The notes under the pieces are model-generated. The model ran no database searches. It was not told the origin of the DNA and was given only the letters and a program-made list of their open reading frames with translations. DNA of 32,141 bases from Thermoleophilia bacterium. GTDB taxonomy: Bacteria; Actinomycetota; Thermoleophilia; Miltoncostaeales; Miltoncostaeaceae. Made by a program: the position numbers and the translations under genes. The stretch is from NCBI GenBank assembly GCA_017853415.1, contig JAFMJQ010000007.1, positions 1 to 32,141 of the forward strand, given 5' to 3'. The first letter of the stretch is position 1. Each line of letters opens with the position of its first letter. Below are positions 1 to 9,261 of this stretch, piece after piece.

Positions 1-146
1 GGGTAGTTCTCGACGTCGGTGGTGATCATCAACTGGCCACCGGCCCCGTAGCCCTCGATCACGAGGGGGTCGAGCCCGGCCCGCGCCGCGTAGATGGCAG
101 CCGTCAGTCCCGCAGGCCCGCTGCCGATGATGATCACCTCGTTCAC
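1..146 (-). CDS. trxB: Thioredoxin reductase, N-terminal part (cut by window edge)
   Basis: The first 48 codons of an FAD-dependent pyridine-nucleotide-disulfide oxidoreductase; the rest lies outside the window. The protein begins [20 protein letters not shown], with the FAD-binding GxGxxG at residues 8-13, followed by an acidic E at 31 and the GGQL motif at residues 36-39 that is typical of thioredoxin reductases. The family uses NADPH to reduce thioredoxin in the cytoplasm; the CxxC centre is not visible here. The GTG at 146 is chosen because the protein starts just before the FAD motif and a TATAGG box lies 8 nt upstream, as in the leaderless genes of this window. Related flavoproteins such as ferredoxin-NADP reductase share this N-terminus, so the assignment is strong but not absolute. 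Confidence 0.85.
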   Translation of the reverse strand, partial: MNEVIIIGSGPAGLTAAIYAARAGLDPLVIEGYGAGGQLMITTDVENY

Positions 147-154
147 ATCCCCCA

Positions 155-160
155 CCTATA
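155..160 (-). promoter_or_regulatory. Leaderless -10 box of trxB
   Basis: TATAGG on the minus strand ends 8 nt before the GTG start of trxB. This is the spacing expected if transcription begins at or next to the start codon. No clear -35 box is visible. Confidence 0.5.
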
Positions 161-252
161 CCCCCCTCCCGTATACAGGGATACCGTACCACGCCCCGTC
201 ACAGCCGCCCCGAGGTGGGTGGTACCCGGACGAACCCGCATCAGGCCCCGCG

Positions 253-849
253 TCAGCCGCGCGTGACGGTGAACACCAGGCGGTTGCCGGCGCCCCAGGG
301 GCGGCGGGCGGCGGCCCAGTAGGTGCGCTTCTCCTCGAGCTGCGTGCGGGCGATGCGGCGGGCGTCCTCGAGGGTCACGAAGCCCCAGGCGAGCAGCACG
401 CCGATCACCACCCCCTCGGCGGTGCCGCCGCGGCCGAGCACGGCCACGAGGAAGAGCAGCGTGGCGCCGGCCGAGATGAACAGCAGCACGGCCACGAGGG
501 CGGCGAAGCTGCGCCAGTCGCCGGGCGCGGCCGACAGCATGCGGCGGCCCTCCGCGGGCTGGGCATCGGGCAGGCGGATGGACGGCAGGCCGCCCTTTCG
601 CAGCCACACCCGCAGCAGCGGGAAGAAGATCAGGCCGGTGATGCCGGTCATCGCCACCAGCGTGCCGAGCCACCACCACGACCAGCCATCCTCGGATGTG
701 GCCTCGAGGATGATGGACACCACCACGAGCGCCACCGACACGCCGAGCAGCTGGATGCCGTACATGCGCGCGAGGCGCGCGTAGTCCCACAGCAGGTCCC
801 GTTCGCCGATGCGGATGGCCTTCGGCGTCTTGCGCGTCTTCCTCGCCAC
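253..849 (-). CDS. Small integral membrane protein, function unknown
   Basis: A protein of 198 residues with a basic N-terminus (VARKTRKTPKAIRIGERD) and four hydrophobic stretches. They begin with LLGVSVALVVVSIIL and WWWLGTLVAMTGITGLIFF, followed after a hydrophilic loop by FAALVAVLLFISAGATLLFL and GVVIGVLLAWGFVTL, so a four-helix inner-membrane protein is likely. The C-terminal tail is hydrophilic and ends FTVTRG. I do not recognise the family. An in-frame extension to 957 exists, but the GTG at 849 is preferred because a TAGCCT box sits 8 nt before it and the extra residues look like shadow coding. It is divergent from the MFS operon; trxB follows 106 bases downstream on the same strand. 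Confidence 0.65.
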   Translation of the reverse strand: MARKTRKTPKAIRIGERDLLWDYARLARMYGIQLLGVSVALVVVSIILEATSEDGWSWWWLGTLVAMTGITGLIFFPLLRVWLRKGGLPSIRLPDAQPAEGRRMLSAAPGDWRSFAALVAVLLFISAGATLLFLVAVLGRGGTAEGVVIGVLLAWGFVTLEDARRIARTQLEEKRTYWAAARRPWGAGNRLVFTVTRG

Positions 850-857
850 GGCGGGGA

Positions 858-863
858 AGGCTA
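858..863 (-). promoter_or_regulatory. Leaderless -10 box of the 253-849 gene
   Basis: TAGCCT on the minus strand, 8 nt before the GTG at 849. It supports that internal start over the longer reading frame. Confidence 0.45.
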
Positions 864-884
864 GCCCCCCGGACCCCCCGGGGG

Positions 885-890
885 TATACC
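885..890 (+). promoter_or_regulatory. Leaderless -10 box of the MFS-MFS-rlmN operon
   Basis: TATACC lies 9 nt before the GTG start at 900. It is embedded in the perfect 8-bp palindrome GGTATACC (883-890), so it could also fire on the opposite strand towards the divergent gene. Confidence 0.5.
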
Positions 891-899
891 CTCGGCGGC

Positions 900-2405
900 G
901 TGCAGGAGACCTTGCTTCCGGCGCGGCTGCGCGCGCTCCGCGCCCGCCTGCGGGCAAGCCCGCGGTGGCGATGGATGGCCATGACGGTCGTGGCCGGCGG
1001 GATGATGCTCTCGGTGCTGAACATCAGCATCGTCAACATCGCCCTGCCGGATATCTCGCGCGACTTCGACGCCAACGTGTCGACGGCCGGCTGGGTGGTG
1101 ACCGGCTTCCTGGTCACCCAGGCGGTGCTGCTGCCCATCGCGGGCCGTGCCGGCGACCTCTACGGCCGACGGCGCATCTTCGTGCTCGGCGTGCTCGTGA
1201 TGGTGCTCGCCTCGGTGCTCTGCGCCCTGGCCTGGAACGAGCCATCGCTGGTGCTCTTCCGCATCCTCCAGGGGGTCGGGGCGTCGGCCATGGCCCCCAC
1301 GGCATATGCCTATGCGGCGATCCTCTTCCCGCCGAACCAGCGTGGCCTGGCCATCGGGATACTCACGGCGATCATCACGGTGGCACCCGTGGTGTCGCTC
1401 AACATCGCGGGCGTGCTCGTGGGCATCTGGGGCTGGCGCAGCGTGTTCTGGTTCACCCCCGTGGTGGGCGCCTTCGTGCTCATCGGCGCGGCGCTCGTGA
1501 TGCACCGTCGCCCGCCCGGTCCCAAGCGCCCCTTCGACCTCGGGGGCGCCGCGCTCGCGGCGCTGGGCCTGTTCCCCATACTCACCGCGCTCACCGGCGC
1601 GTCGAGCTGGGGCTGGGCATCCACGCAGACCCTGCTGCTGCTGGCCCTGGGGGTCATCGGGCTCGGGCTGTTCGCCTGGCGCGAGTCGCGGGCGCCGGAT
1701 CCCATGCTCGACCTCGGCCTGTTCCGCCTGCGCACCGTGCGCAACCCCAACATCGCCGGGTTCTGCGTGGGGGCCACCATGTTCGGCACCCTGCTGCTGC
1801 TGCCGTTCTACTTCACGGCCGTCCTCGGCTACAGCGACGTCATGCTCTCGCTGGCCATCACGCCGGTGGCGCTGTCGTTCATGGTGGGGTCGCCCATGTC
1901 GGGCCGGCTGCTCACCCGCGTGGGCAGCGACCGCATGATGCGCGTGGCGTTGATCCTCGCGGTGACCGGCGCGCTCGTGCTGGCCTACGGCTTCGGGTTC
2001 GAGGCCTACTACGCGGTGCTGCCCGGCATGGTGCTGCTGGCGCTGGGGCTCGCCACATCCACCGCCCCGGTGACCACCACCGTCATCCACGAGGTGCCCG
2101 AGGGCCGCCTGGGCGTGGCGTCGTCGCTGCCCAACGTGTCGCGCTACTCCGGGGGCGCGCTGGGCGGTGCGCTGCTCAGCACGGTGGTCGCCATGACGAT
2201 CCCCGCCACGGTCACGGCCGAGGACGGCCTGGTGAGCGCGCCCCTGCGCGCGCTGGTGGCCGACGGCATGCGCAACGCGCTGCTGGTGGGCGCGGCCATC
2301 CTGGCGCTCGGTGCCATCGCGGCGTTCCGCGTGCCGCGCGTGATCGGCCCGGGGGCCACCATCGCGGCGCGCATCCCCGGCACGGGGTCCGGCGCAAACC
2401 GGTGA
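900..2405 (+). CDS. MFS efflux transporter, DHA2 (EmrB/QacA) type
   Basis: A 501-residue polytopic membrane protein. LNISIVNIALPDISRDF near the N-terminus and the loop 2-3 motif GRAGDLYGRRR are hallmarks of drug/H+ antiporters of the DHA2 group, which have 14 helices; the length fits. A motif-C-like stretch follows in AAIITVAPVVSLNIAG and the WGWRSVFW segment. The family uses the proton gradient to export hydrophobic or cationic compounds across the cytoplasmic membrane; the substrate cannot be told from sequence. The GTG start at 900 is supported by a TATACC box 9 nt upstream. The stop overlaps the next MFS gene by 4 nt (GTGA), so the two are probably translated together. Confidence 0.85.
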   Translation: MQETLLPARLRALRARLRASPRWRWMAMTVVAGGMMLSVLNISIVNIALPDISRDFDANVSTAGWVVTGFLVTQAVLLPIAGRAGDLYGRRRIFVLGVLVMVLASVLCALAWNEPSLVLFRILQGVGASAMAPTAYAYAAILFPPNQRGLAIGILTAIITVAPVVSLNIAGVLVGIWGWRSVFWFTPVVGAFVLIGAALVMHRRPPGPKRPFDLGGAALAALGLFPILTALTGASSWGWASTQTLLLLALGVIGLGLFAWRESRAPDPMLDLGLFRLRTVRNPNIAGFCVGATMFGTLLLLPFYFTAVLGYSDVMLSLAITPVALSFMVGSPMSGRLLTRVGSDRMMRVALILAVTGALVLAYGFGFEAYYAVLPGMVLLALGLATSTAPVTTTVIHEVPEGRLGVASSLPNVSRYSGGALGGALLSTVVAMTIPATVTAEDGLVSAPLRALVADGMRNALLVGAAILALGAIAAFRVPRVIGPGATIAARIPGTGSGANR

Positions 2406-3601
2406 CGCGCGGCACATACCTCGCGCTGGTCGCCCTGCTGGTGTTCACCATGGGCACCAGCATCATCACCCCGCTGCTCCCCCTCTACCAGGGCACCTAC
2501 CACCTGTCGAACGGCGTGCTGATGCTGCTGTTCGCCACCTACACCGCCACGGTGGTGCCCACCATGCTGCTCGCGGGCAACGCATCCGACCGCCTGGGGC
2601 GCAAGCGCCTGGCGATTCCGGCCATGCTCGTGATGACGGCCGCATCGCTGGTGTTCTCGTTCGCCGAGTCGGTGCCGCTGCTGTTCGCCGGCCGCGTGCT
2701 GCAGGGGCTGGCCATCGGCATGTACCTCGGGGTGGGCACGGCCTTCGTCATCGACCAGGCGCTGCCCGGGGCCAAGGCGCTGGCGTCGATGACGGCGGGC
2801 GCGGCATTTCGCATCGGGTTCGGGCTCGGGCCGCTGATGGGCGGGCTCATCGCCCAGTACTGGGGCAATCCGCTGCACCGGCCCTTCGAGGTGCACGTGG
2901 TGCTGATGGTGGTGGGCCTCGCGTGCGTGCTCATCGCCCGCGAGACCGTGCCACGGCGTCCGTATCGCTTCGAGATGCGCGTGGGCATCCCGAAGGGGCA
3001 GGGCATCGGGTTCGCGGGGTTCATCGGCCCGGCCGTGTTCACCATGTCGTTCATGGAGGGCACGGTGCTCTCGCTGGTGCCGCTCTTCCTCTACAACACC
3101 CTGGGCGCCACCAACGTGGCCATCGCGGGCCTGTGCGGGTTCCTGGTGCTGGGGCTGGGGGGCCTCACGCCGATCCTCACGCGCAACGTCGATCCGCGGA
3201 AGGCCGTGATGATCGGCGTGGCGGTGTCCGCCGTTGTCACGTGGCTCATCGCGGGTGCCGCGTTCGCCGGCAGCGCGGTGCTGGTGGTGGTGGCCGCCGG
3301 CGTGCTGGGCTTCGTGAACGGTCTCATCCTGCAGGGCGGCACGGTGATCTGCGGCACCATCGTGCCGCTCGCGGAGCGGGGCAAGCTGATGTCGGCCCTC
3401 TACATGTGCGCCTATGCGGGAACCATCCCCACCGTGGGGCTGGGGTACCTCTCCCAGGCCATCGGGCTCACCAATGCGCTCATCGTGTTCAGCTGCATCG
3501 CGTGCCTGCTCGCGGCGTGGATCGTGCTGGTCGGCCGCCGGCTGTTCCCCCGGGTCGTTCCGTACCAGGAGCCGGTCACGATAGGTTCCTCCACCGCATG
3601 A
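2402..3601 (+). CDS. MFS transporter, DHA1-like
   Basis: A second major facilitator protein of 399 residues, the usual length for 12 helices. It starts VTRGTYLALVALLVFTMGTSIITPLLPLY and carries the loop 2-3 motif as GNASDRLGRKRLAIP, then GRVLQGLAIGMYLGVGTAFV. The sequence fits drug or metabolite exporters of the DHA1 group; substrate unknown. The GTG start overlaps the stop of the preceding transporter (GTGA, 2402-2405), and its own stop overlaps the ATG of rlmN (ATGA, 3598-3601). Two different MFS proteins in one transcript is unusual but not rare in actinobacteria. Single-subunit transporters are the family rule, so they need not form a complex. Confidence 0.82.
   Translation: MTRGTYLALVALLVFTMGTSIITPLLPLYQGTYHLSNGVLMLLFATYTATVVPTMLLAGNASDRLGRKRLAIPAMLVMTAASLVFSFAESVPLLFAGRVLQGLAIGMYLGVGTAFVIDQALPGAKALASMTAGAAFRIGFGLGPLMGGLIAQYWGNPLHRPFEVHVVLMVVGLACVLIARETVPRRPYRFEMRVGIPKGQGIGFAGFIGPAVFTMSFMEGTVLSLVPLFLYNTLGATNVAIAGLCGFLVLGLGGLTPILTRNVDPRKAVMIGVAVSAVVTWLIAGAAFAGSAVLVVVAAGVLGFVNGLILQGGTVICGTIVPLAERGKLMSALYMCAYAGTIPTVGLGYLSQAIGLTNALIVFSCIACLLAAWIVLVGRRLFPRVVPYQEPVTIGSSTA
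3582..3587 (+). promoter_or_regulatory. Possible internal -10 box before rlmN
   Basis: TAGGTT inside the end of the upstream MFS gene, 10 nt before the ATG of rlmN. It would allow rlmN to be transcribed separately. The spacing is at the long end of the range seen in this window. Confidence 0.3.
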
Positions 3602-4602
3602 GCGATCAGATCGCATCAATCCTCAAGTCGTGGGGCGAGCCGGCCTACCGCCTGAAGCAGGTGGAGGACGCCCGTCGCGCCGGCGCCCGCGACTGGGAGG
3701 ACGTCACCACGCTGCCCAAGGACCTCCGCGCGCGCCTCGCCGCGGTGGCCCCGCTGTGGACGGTGACCCCCGACGCCATGGCCGAGAGCCGCGACGGCAC
3801 GATCAAGTGGCGCCTGCGCACCGCCGATGGCCTGGCCATCGAGAGCGTGCTGATCAAGCACGCCCGCGGCCGGCGCACGCTGTGCGTGTCGAGCCAGGCC
3901 GGGTGCGCGCTCGGCTGCCGGTTCTGCGCCACCGGTGCGATGGGCCCGGGGCGCGACCTCACCGCCCGCGAGATCGCCGACCAGGCCTTCCTCGCGGCCG
4001 ACGTCGCCCGCGAGGCCGATGCCCGCCTCGGCAACGTGGTGTTCATGGGCATGGGCGAGCCGCTGCAGAACACCGGCGCGGTGTTCGGGGCCATCCGCGA
4101 GATGCACTCGCCCGACGGCCTGGGCATCTCGGCCCGCTCGATCGCCGTCTCCACCGCCGGCTGGGTGCCGGGCATCGAGGAGATGGTCGCCTTCGACATC
4201 CCCGTTCGCCTCGCGCTCTCGTTGCATGCCGCCGACGACGAGACCCGCACGGCCCTGATGCCCATCAACAACCGCTGGCCCATCGCAAACGTGCTGTCCG
4301 CGTGCCGCCGCTACGCCGACCGCACGGGCCGCCGCGTGTTCATCGAGTACCTGCTGCTCGACGGCGTGAACGACTCCGTGTCCGATGCCCGTCGCCTCGC
4401 CACCCTGCTGCGCGACGGCCGCTTCCACGTGAACCTCATCGAGTACAACGCCACCGGCGGCCGCTACCGGGGGTCATCCCCCGACCGCGCCCGCGGATTC
4501 GCCGAGGCGCTGCAGGATGCCGGCCTGCATCCGTCGTTCCGCCGATCGCGCGGCGCCGACATCGCCGCCGCCTGCGGCCAGCTGGCGAACACGCCCGCCT
4601 GA
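3598..4602 (+). CDS. rlmN: 23S rRNA (adenine2503-C2)/tRNA A37 methyltransferase, radical SAM
   Basis: A 334-residue radical SAM enzyme that methylates C2 of A2503 in 23S rRNA, and in some bacteria A37 of certain tRNAs. The iron-sulfur cluster motif CALGCRFC gives C103, C107 and C110, preceded by SSQAG. The SAM-binding MGMGEPLQN follows, and the methyl-accepting cysteine sits near the end in RGADIAAACGQL (C326). The N-terminal YRLKQV and TTLPKDLR blocks are typical of RlmN rather than Cfr. It is slightly shorter than E. coli RlmN. The ATG overlaps the MFS stop (ATGA). Its TGA stop is part of the outer arm of the palindrome at 4597-4782. Confidence 0.95.
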   Translation: MSDQIASILKSWGEPAYRLKQVEDARRAGARDWEDVTTLPKDLRARLAAVAPLWTVTPDAMAESRDGTIKWRLRTADGLAIESVLIKHARGRRTLCVSSQAGCALGCRFCATGAMGPGRDLTAREIADQAFLAADVAREADARLGNVVFMGMGEPLQNTGAVFGAIREMHSPDGLGISARSIAVSTAGWVPGIEEMVAFDIPVRLALSLHAADDETRTALMPINNRWPIANVLSACRRYADRTGRRVFIEYLLLDGVNDSVSDARRLATLLRDGRFHVNLIEYNATGGRYRGSSPDRARGFAEALQDAGLHPSFRRSRGADIAAACGQLANTPA

Positions 4603-4782
4603 CGCGCGGCCCGGGGCCCGCCGCCACCCGAGGGGGGTTCCCGCATTGGGGTGGCGGGGATCGCAGCCGGGGATCCTGCATTTGCGGCCCCCGCAAATGC
4701 CGATCCCGCTTCGGCGAGTGCCCGCCACCCCAATGCGGGAACCCCCCGACCCGGGCGGCGGGCCCCGGGCCGCGCGTCAGGC
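4597..4782. repeat. Giant hairpin element, copy 1, between convergent rlmN and yciI-like genes
   Basis: An inverted repeat filling the whole 174-bp gap between two convergent stop codons and including both of them. Outer arms 4597-4625 and 4754-4782 are perfectly complementary over 29 bp. A 6 x 6 nt internal loop follows (4626-4631, 4748-4753). Middle arms 4632-4658 and 4721-4747 pair perfectly over 27 bp. Inside is an asymmetric loop (4659-4669; 4708-4720), a 6-bp stem (4670-4675/4702-4707) and a 10-bp apical hairpin GCATTTGCGG-CCC-CCGCAAATGC (4678-4700). The right asymmetric segment contains GCTTCGGC, which could form a UUCG tetraloop. There is no T tract. It may be a bidirectional terminator, a structured RNA or a mobile palindrome; its core recurs inverted at 6207-6286. 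Confidence 0.9.
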
Positions 4783-5064
4783 CTGCAGTGCCTCGGCTCC
4801 CGGTGCGGCGAGCACCACGTCGTACTCACGCACGTCGTACTCGGCCACGCCGTGGGTCACGTACGGGTCGGCGGCGATGATGGCGTCGACCTCATCGCGG
4901 GTGACGCCCACGGCGACGAGCAGGCCGCCCTGGAGGGGGATCTCCCGTCCCGCGGCGATGAAGCGCCCCGCCTGCGCGTTCTCGCGCACCCAGTCGCGGT
5001 GGGCGTCGAGGTGCACCTCCACCTCGTCGACGGGCTTCAGGTAGCGGCCGAGCAGCAGGAACAT
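4777..5064 (-). CDS. YciI-like protein
   Basis: A 95-residue protein of the YciI/DGPF-like dimeric alpha-beta barrel type. It begins MFLLLGRYLKPVDEVEVHLDAHRDWV, with the conserved region around the histidine and aspartate (HLDAHRDW), then FIAAGREIPLQGGLLV and the glycine-rich strand leading to the ADPYVTHGVAEYDVREYDVV C-terminal part, matching the common YciI layout (DPY-hydrophobic). The biochemical role of most members is unknown; some act as small hydrolases. It lies 5 nt downstream of the peroxiredoxin gene and is probably cotranscribed with it. Its TGA stop is paired in the outer stem of the palindrome. Confidence 0.8.
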   Translation of the reverse strand: MFLLLGRYLKPVDEVEVHLDAHRDWVRENAQAGRFIAAGREIPLQGGLLVAVGVTRDEVDAIIAADPYVTHGVAEYDVREYDVVLAAPGAEALQA

Positions 5065-5069
5065 CGGGG

Positions 5070-5528
5070 CTACGCCCTGCAGGCGGCGAGCGACGCGATG
5101 AGCCGCTCGGCATCGGGCTGCTTGAGCGGGTGCACCTGGTCGACGTCGACGATGACGCCGTTGGCGTCGATCACGTAGGTGCAGCGGCCCGCCACGCCGA
5201 AGTCGTCGATGTAGACGTCGTACAGCCGGGCGACCTCGCCCTTGGGGTGGAAGTCCGCGCAGAAGGTGACGTCGTCGGCGCCGAGCTGCGCCTTCCAGGC
5301 GTTCAGCGACCCGTGGCCATCGACGCTCACGCCCACGACCCGTGCACCCTCGAAGGCGCCCGGGTCATTCGCGATGGGGGTGAACCAGTCGGTGCACACC
5401 GGCGAGAACGCGGCCGGGAAGAAGTTGAGGTGCACCGGGGTGCCGCGCAGCGACGACAGCGTGAACTTCTCGCCCGAGTCGTCGGTGAGGGTGAAGTCAG
5501 GGGCCTCGGTGCCGATTGCCAGAGCCAT
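5070..5528 (-). CDS. Peroxiredoxin, AhpC/TSA family (AhpE-like)
   Basis: A 152-residue cytosolic thiol peroxidase that reduces hydrogen peroxide, organic hydroperoxides or peroxynitrite. The N-terminal GTEAPDFTLTDDSGEKFTLSSLRGTPVHLNFFPAAFSPVCTDW is diagnostic; the peroxidatic cysteine is C45 in the P-x-F-x-P-V-C-T context. Later cysteines occur in FCADF, GRCTYVID and LAACRA, any of which might act as resolving cysteine; length and the FFPAAFSPVC form are closest to AhpE-like enzymes. The conserved arginine is in AGRCTYVID. The ATG at 5528 is chosen because it begins MALAIGTEAPDF and has a good AGGAG site 7 nt upstream; the longer frame to 5660 is not coding-like. The YciI-like gene follows by 5 nt. 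Confidence 0.9.
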   Translation of the reverse strand: MALAIGTEAPDFTLTDDSGEKFTLSSLRGTPVHLNFFPAAFSPVCTDWFTPIANDPGAFEGARVVGVSVDGHGSLNAWKAQLGADDVTFCADFHPKGEVARLYDVYIDDFGVAGRCTYVIDANGVIVDVDQVHPLKQPDAERLIASLAACRA

Positions 5529-5571
5529 GTCATCTCCTGCTGATCCACATGCTGACGGGGAAGTGAGCGTC

Positions 5572-5577
5572 AGGGTA
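5572..5577 (-). promoter_or_regulatory. Possible -10 box of the peroxiredoxin operon
   Basis: TACCCT on the minus strand, 43 nt before the ATG. Unlike most promoters here it would give a leader, consistent with the AGGAG ribosome site of this gene. Based on motif only. The rest of 5529-5673 shows nothing else clear apart from the AGGAGG site at 5663-5668. Confidence 0.3.
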
Positions 5578-5673
5578 CTTGCTGCGATCCGCGGGGTGCG
5601 AGGTGTCCGGGACCGCCTGTCGAAGGGTGTGCCGACGCCCCGCTGGCGCGTCGTTCCCATTCAGGAGGAATCC

Positions 5674-6162
5674 ATGGCATCCGTGCAGCAGCAGAAGGCC
5701 GCCAACGTCACCATGGCGCTCACCTACGCGGTGGGCGCGCTGGGCCTGGGCCTGGCGTTCTCGACGGTGTTCTCGTCCGACCCCGACCTGCGCTGGGGGT
5801 GCCTGTTCGCGGTGGGGCTGGCCGGCGTGCTGTCGTTCATCCGCCACTCACTGATGCACCGCGGGGATGCCGCCCGCATGGGCTGGGACATGGGGCGCAC
5901 CAACCCGTTCCAGATCGAGGTCGGGCTGGCCAACCTGGCCTGGGGGCTGCTGGCCATCGTGGCGGTGGTGCTGTCGTGGGGGCTGGCCGTGTACGCGGCG
6001 TGCTTCCTGGTGTTCGGCTTCTACATGGCGGGCGTCACGGGCTTCAAGGCGTTGTGGGCGTCATCGGGGCATCCGCAGGAATGGCGCGCGGTGGTTCCCG
6101 CGGCATCGTTCGCCGCCCTGCTCATCCTGATCGGCGCCGCCGGCATGTCGGCCCTGCCGTAG
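5674..6162 (+). CDS. Four-helix membrane protein, function unknown
   Basis: A 162-residue protein with four predicted membrane segments: MALTYAVGALGLGLAFSTVF, the WGCLFAVGLAGVLSFI region, LANLAWGLLAIVAVVLSWGLAVYAACFLVFGFYMAG (long, possibly two helices), and AVVPAASFAALLILIGAAGM. Between them is the polar motif GRTNPFQIEVGLANL, which I associate with an uncharacterised four-helix actinobacterial membrane family (perhaps DUF6790), but I cannot confirm it. The start at 5674 is supported by a strong AGGAGG at 5663-5668. It is divergent from the peroxiredoxin gene. Its TAG stop touches the left arm of the second palindrome. Confidence 0.75.
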   Translation: MASVQQQKAANVTMALTYAVGALGLGLAFSTVFSSDPDLRWGCLFAVGLAGVLSFIRHSLMHRGDAARMGWDMGRTNPFQIEVGLANLAWGLLAIVAVVLSWGLAVYAACFLVFGFYMAGVTGFKALWASSGHPQEWRAVVPAASFAALLILIGAAGMSALP

Positions 6163-6330
6163 CCCCGCCCCAGCCCGCCTGGTGGGTCGGGGCCCCCGCA
6201 CATCGGGGTGGCGGGCACTCGCCGAAGCGGGATGGGCATTTGCGGGGGCCGCAAATGCAGCATCCCCGGCTGCGATCCCCGCCACCCCGATGTGCGGGGG
6301 CCCCTCCGTGCAGGCGGGCTGGGGCGGGGC
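6162..6330. repeat. Giant hairpin element, copy 2, between the 5674-6162 gene and lon
   Basis: The same architecture as the element at 4597-4782, again between convergent genes. Outer arms 6162-6181 and 6311-6330 pair perfectly over 20 bp; a 7 x 6 nt internal loop follows; middle arms 6189-6215 and 6278-6304 pair perfectly over 27 bp. The 80-bp core 6207-6286 is the reverse complement of 4650-4729 except for two substitutions, which restore one base pair (GGGATG/CATCCC here, GGGATC/GATCCC there). The middle arms differ from copy 1 at 7 of 27 positions in ungapped alignment, and each change is matched on the other arm. It begins at the last base of the upstream stop codon and ends 4 bases before the lon stop. 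No T tract. Confidence 0.9.
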
Positions 6331-6334
6331 GCCC

Positions 6335-8754
<2,420 letters not shown>

Positions 8755-8758
<4 letters not shown>

Positions 8759-9204
8759 GCGTCACCCCGCACGTTCACGCGCACGGTCTCGGGGCCGCGC
8801 CGGGGCGCCAGCGGCAGCGTGATGGTGAGCATGCCCTGGTCGTAGTCGGCGGTGGCCGCGTGCACGTCGACCGGGGCTCCCACGCGCAGGCGCCGCTCGA
8901 AGCGCCCCCATTCGATCTCGGCGTGCTGGTACACGCGGCGCTCGCCGGTGGGGCGCCGCCTCTCGCCGCGCACCACGAGCAGGTCGTCCTCGAGCTCCAC
9001 GCTGATGGCGGACGGATCGACCCCGGCCACATCCAGTTGCACCACCACCCGCGGGGGCTCGTCGGCCAGCCACACGTCGGCCATGGCGCGCATGCCCGCG
9101 GCCCGCGGCGGCCTGCCGCCGCCCGCCAGTTCGGCGAACATCCGGTCGAGCTCGTGCTCGAGGCGCCGGTACTGCACCAGCAGGTCGTCCTCAGCCCTTC
9201 CCAT
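8755..9204 (-). CDS. Small heat shock protein, Hsp20/alpha-crystallin family
   Basis: A 149-residue ATP-independent holdase. The N-terminal arm MGRAEDDLLVQYRRLEHELDRMFAEL is helical; the alpha-crystallin domain runs from about residue 42 (ADVWLADEPPRVVVQLDVAGVDPSAISVELEDDLLVVRGER) through the conserved hydrophobic-Gly segment YDQGMLTITLPL. It has a short C-terminal extension and no clear IxI motif (VRVNV may substitute). Its stop overlaps the lon start by 4 nt, coupling a holdase with a protease. The ATG at 9204 has TACCCT 6 nt upstream, giving a leaderless mRNA. I searched the 57-bp intergenic region for HrcA/CIRCE and HspR/HAIR operators and found none. Confidence 0.92.
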
Positions 9205-9210
9205 GCCCAC

Positions 9211-9216
9211 AGGGTA
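9211..9216 (-). promoter_or_regulatory. Leaderless -10 box of hsp20-lon
   Basis: TACCCT on the minus strand, 6 nt before the ATG. An imperfect inverted repeat, ACCGGGGTG (9216-9224) and CACCCGCCGGT (9239-9249), lies between this box and the divergent one at 9249 and could be an operator. Confidence 0.5.
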
Positions 9217-9248
9217 CCGGGGTGGAGTGGAGCGGCGGCACCCGCCGG

Positions 9249-9254
9249 TAGGGT
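9249..9254 (+). promoter_or_regulatory. Leaderless -10 box of the 9262-9647 gene pair
   Basis: TAGGGT, 7 nt before the GTG at 9262. It selects this start inside a much longer open frame. Confidence 0.5.
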
Positions 9255-9261
9255 AGGACCC

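Noticed and set aside
883-890. GGTATACC as a bidirectional promoter for the 253-849 gene
   Set aside because: A better-placed TAGCCT box (858-863) exists for the minus-strand gene, so a role of the palindrome on that strand is unnecessary.
143-1138. 331-codon minus-strand frame over the 253-849 gene
   Set aside because: Arg/Pro/His-rich composition typical of GC-driven shadow frames; it overlaps the true membrane protein frame and the divergent MFS start.
809-3601. A 930-codon open frame joining both MFS regions on the plus strand
   Set aside because: Its first half is out of frame with the clear DHA2 transporter (900-2405) and is Arg/His/Gly-rich shadow sequence; only the last 399 codons are the true second MFS.
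4436-4829. Several short frames inside the giant hairpins, such as MAGIAAGDPAFAAPANADP and its near twin at 6061-6285
   Set aside because: Their similarity comes from the palindromic repeat itself, which is inverted in the two copies; no ribosome site or leaderless box, and they overlap real genes.
9205-9261. HAIR or CIRCE heat-shock operator before hsp20
   Set aside because: I found no CTTGAGT-N7-ACTCAAG or TTAGCACTC-type sequence; only an imperfect unrelated inverted repeat.
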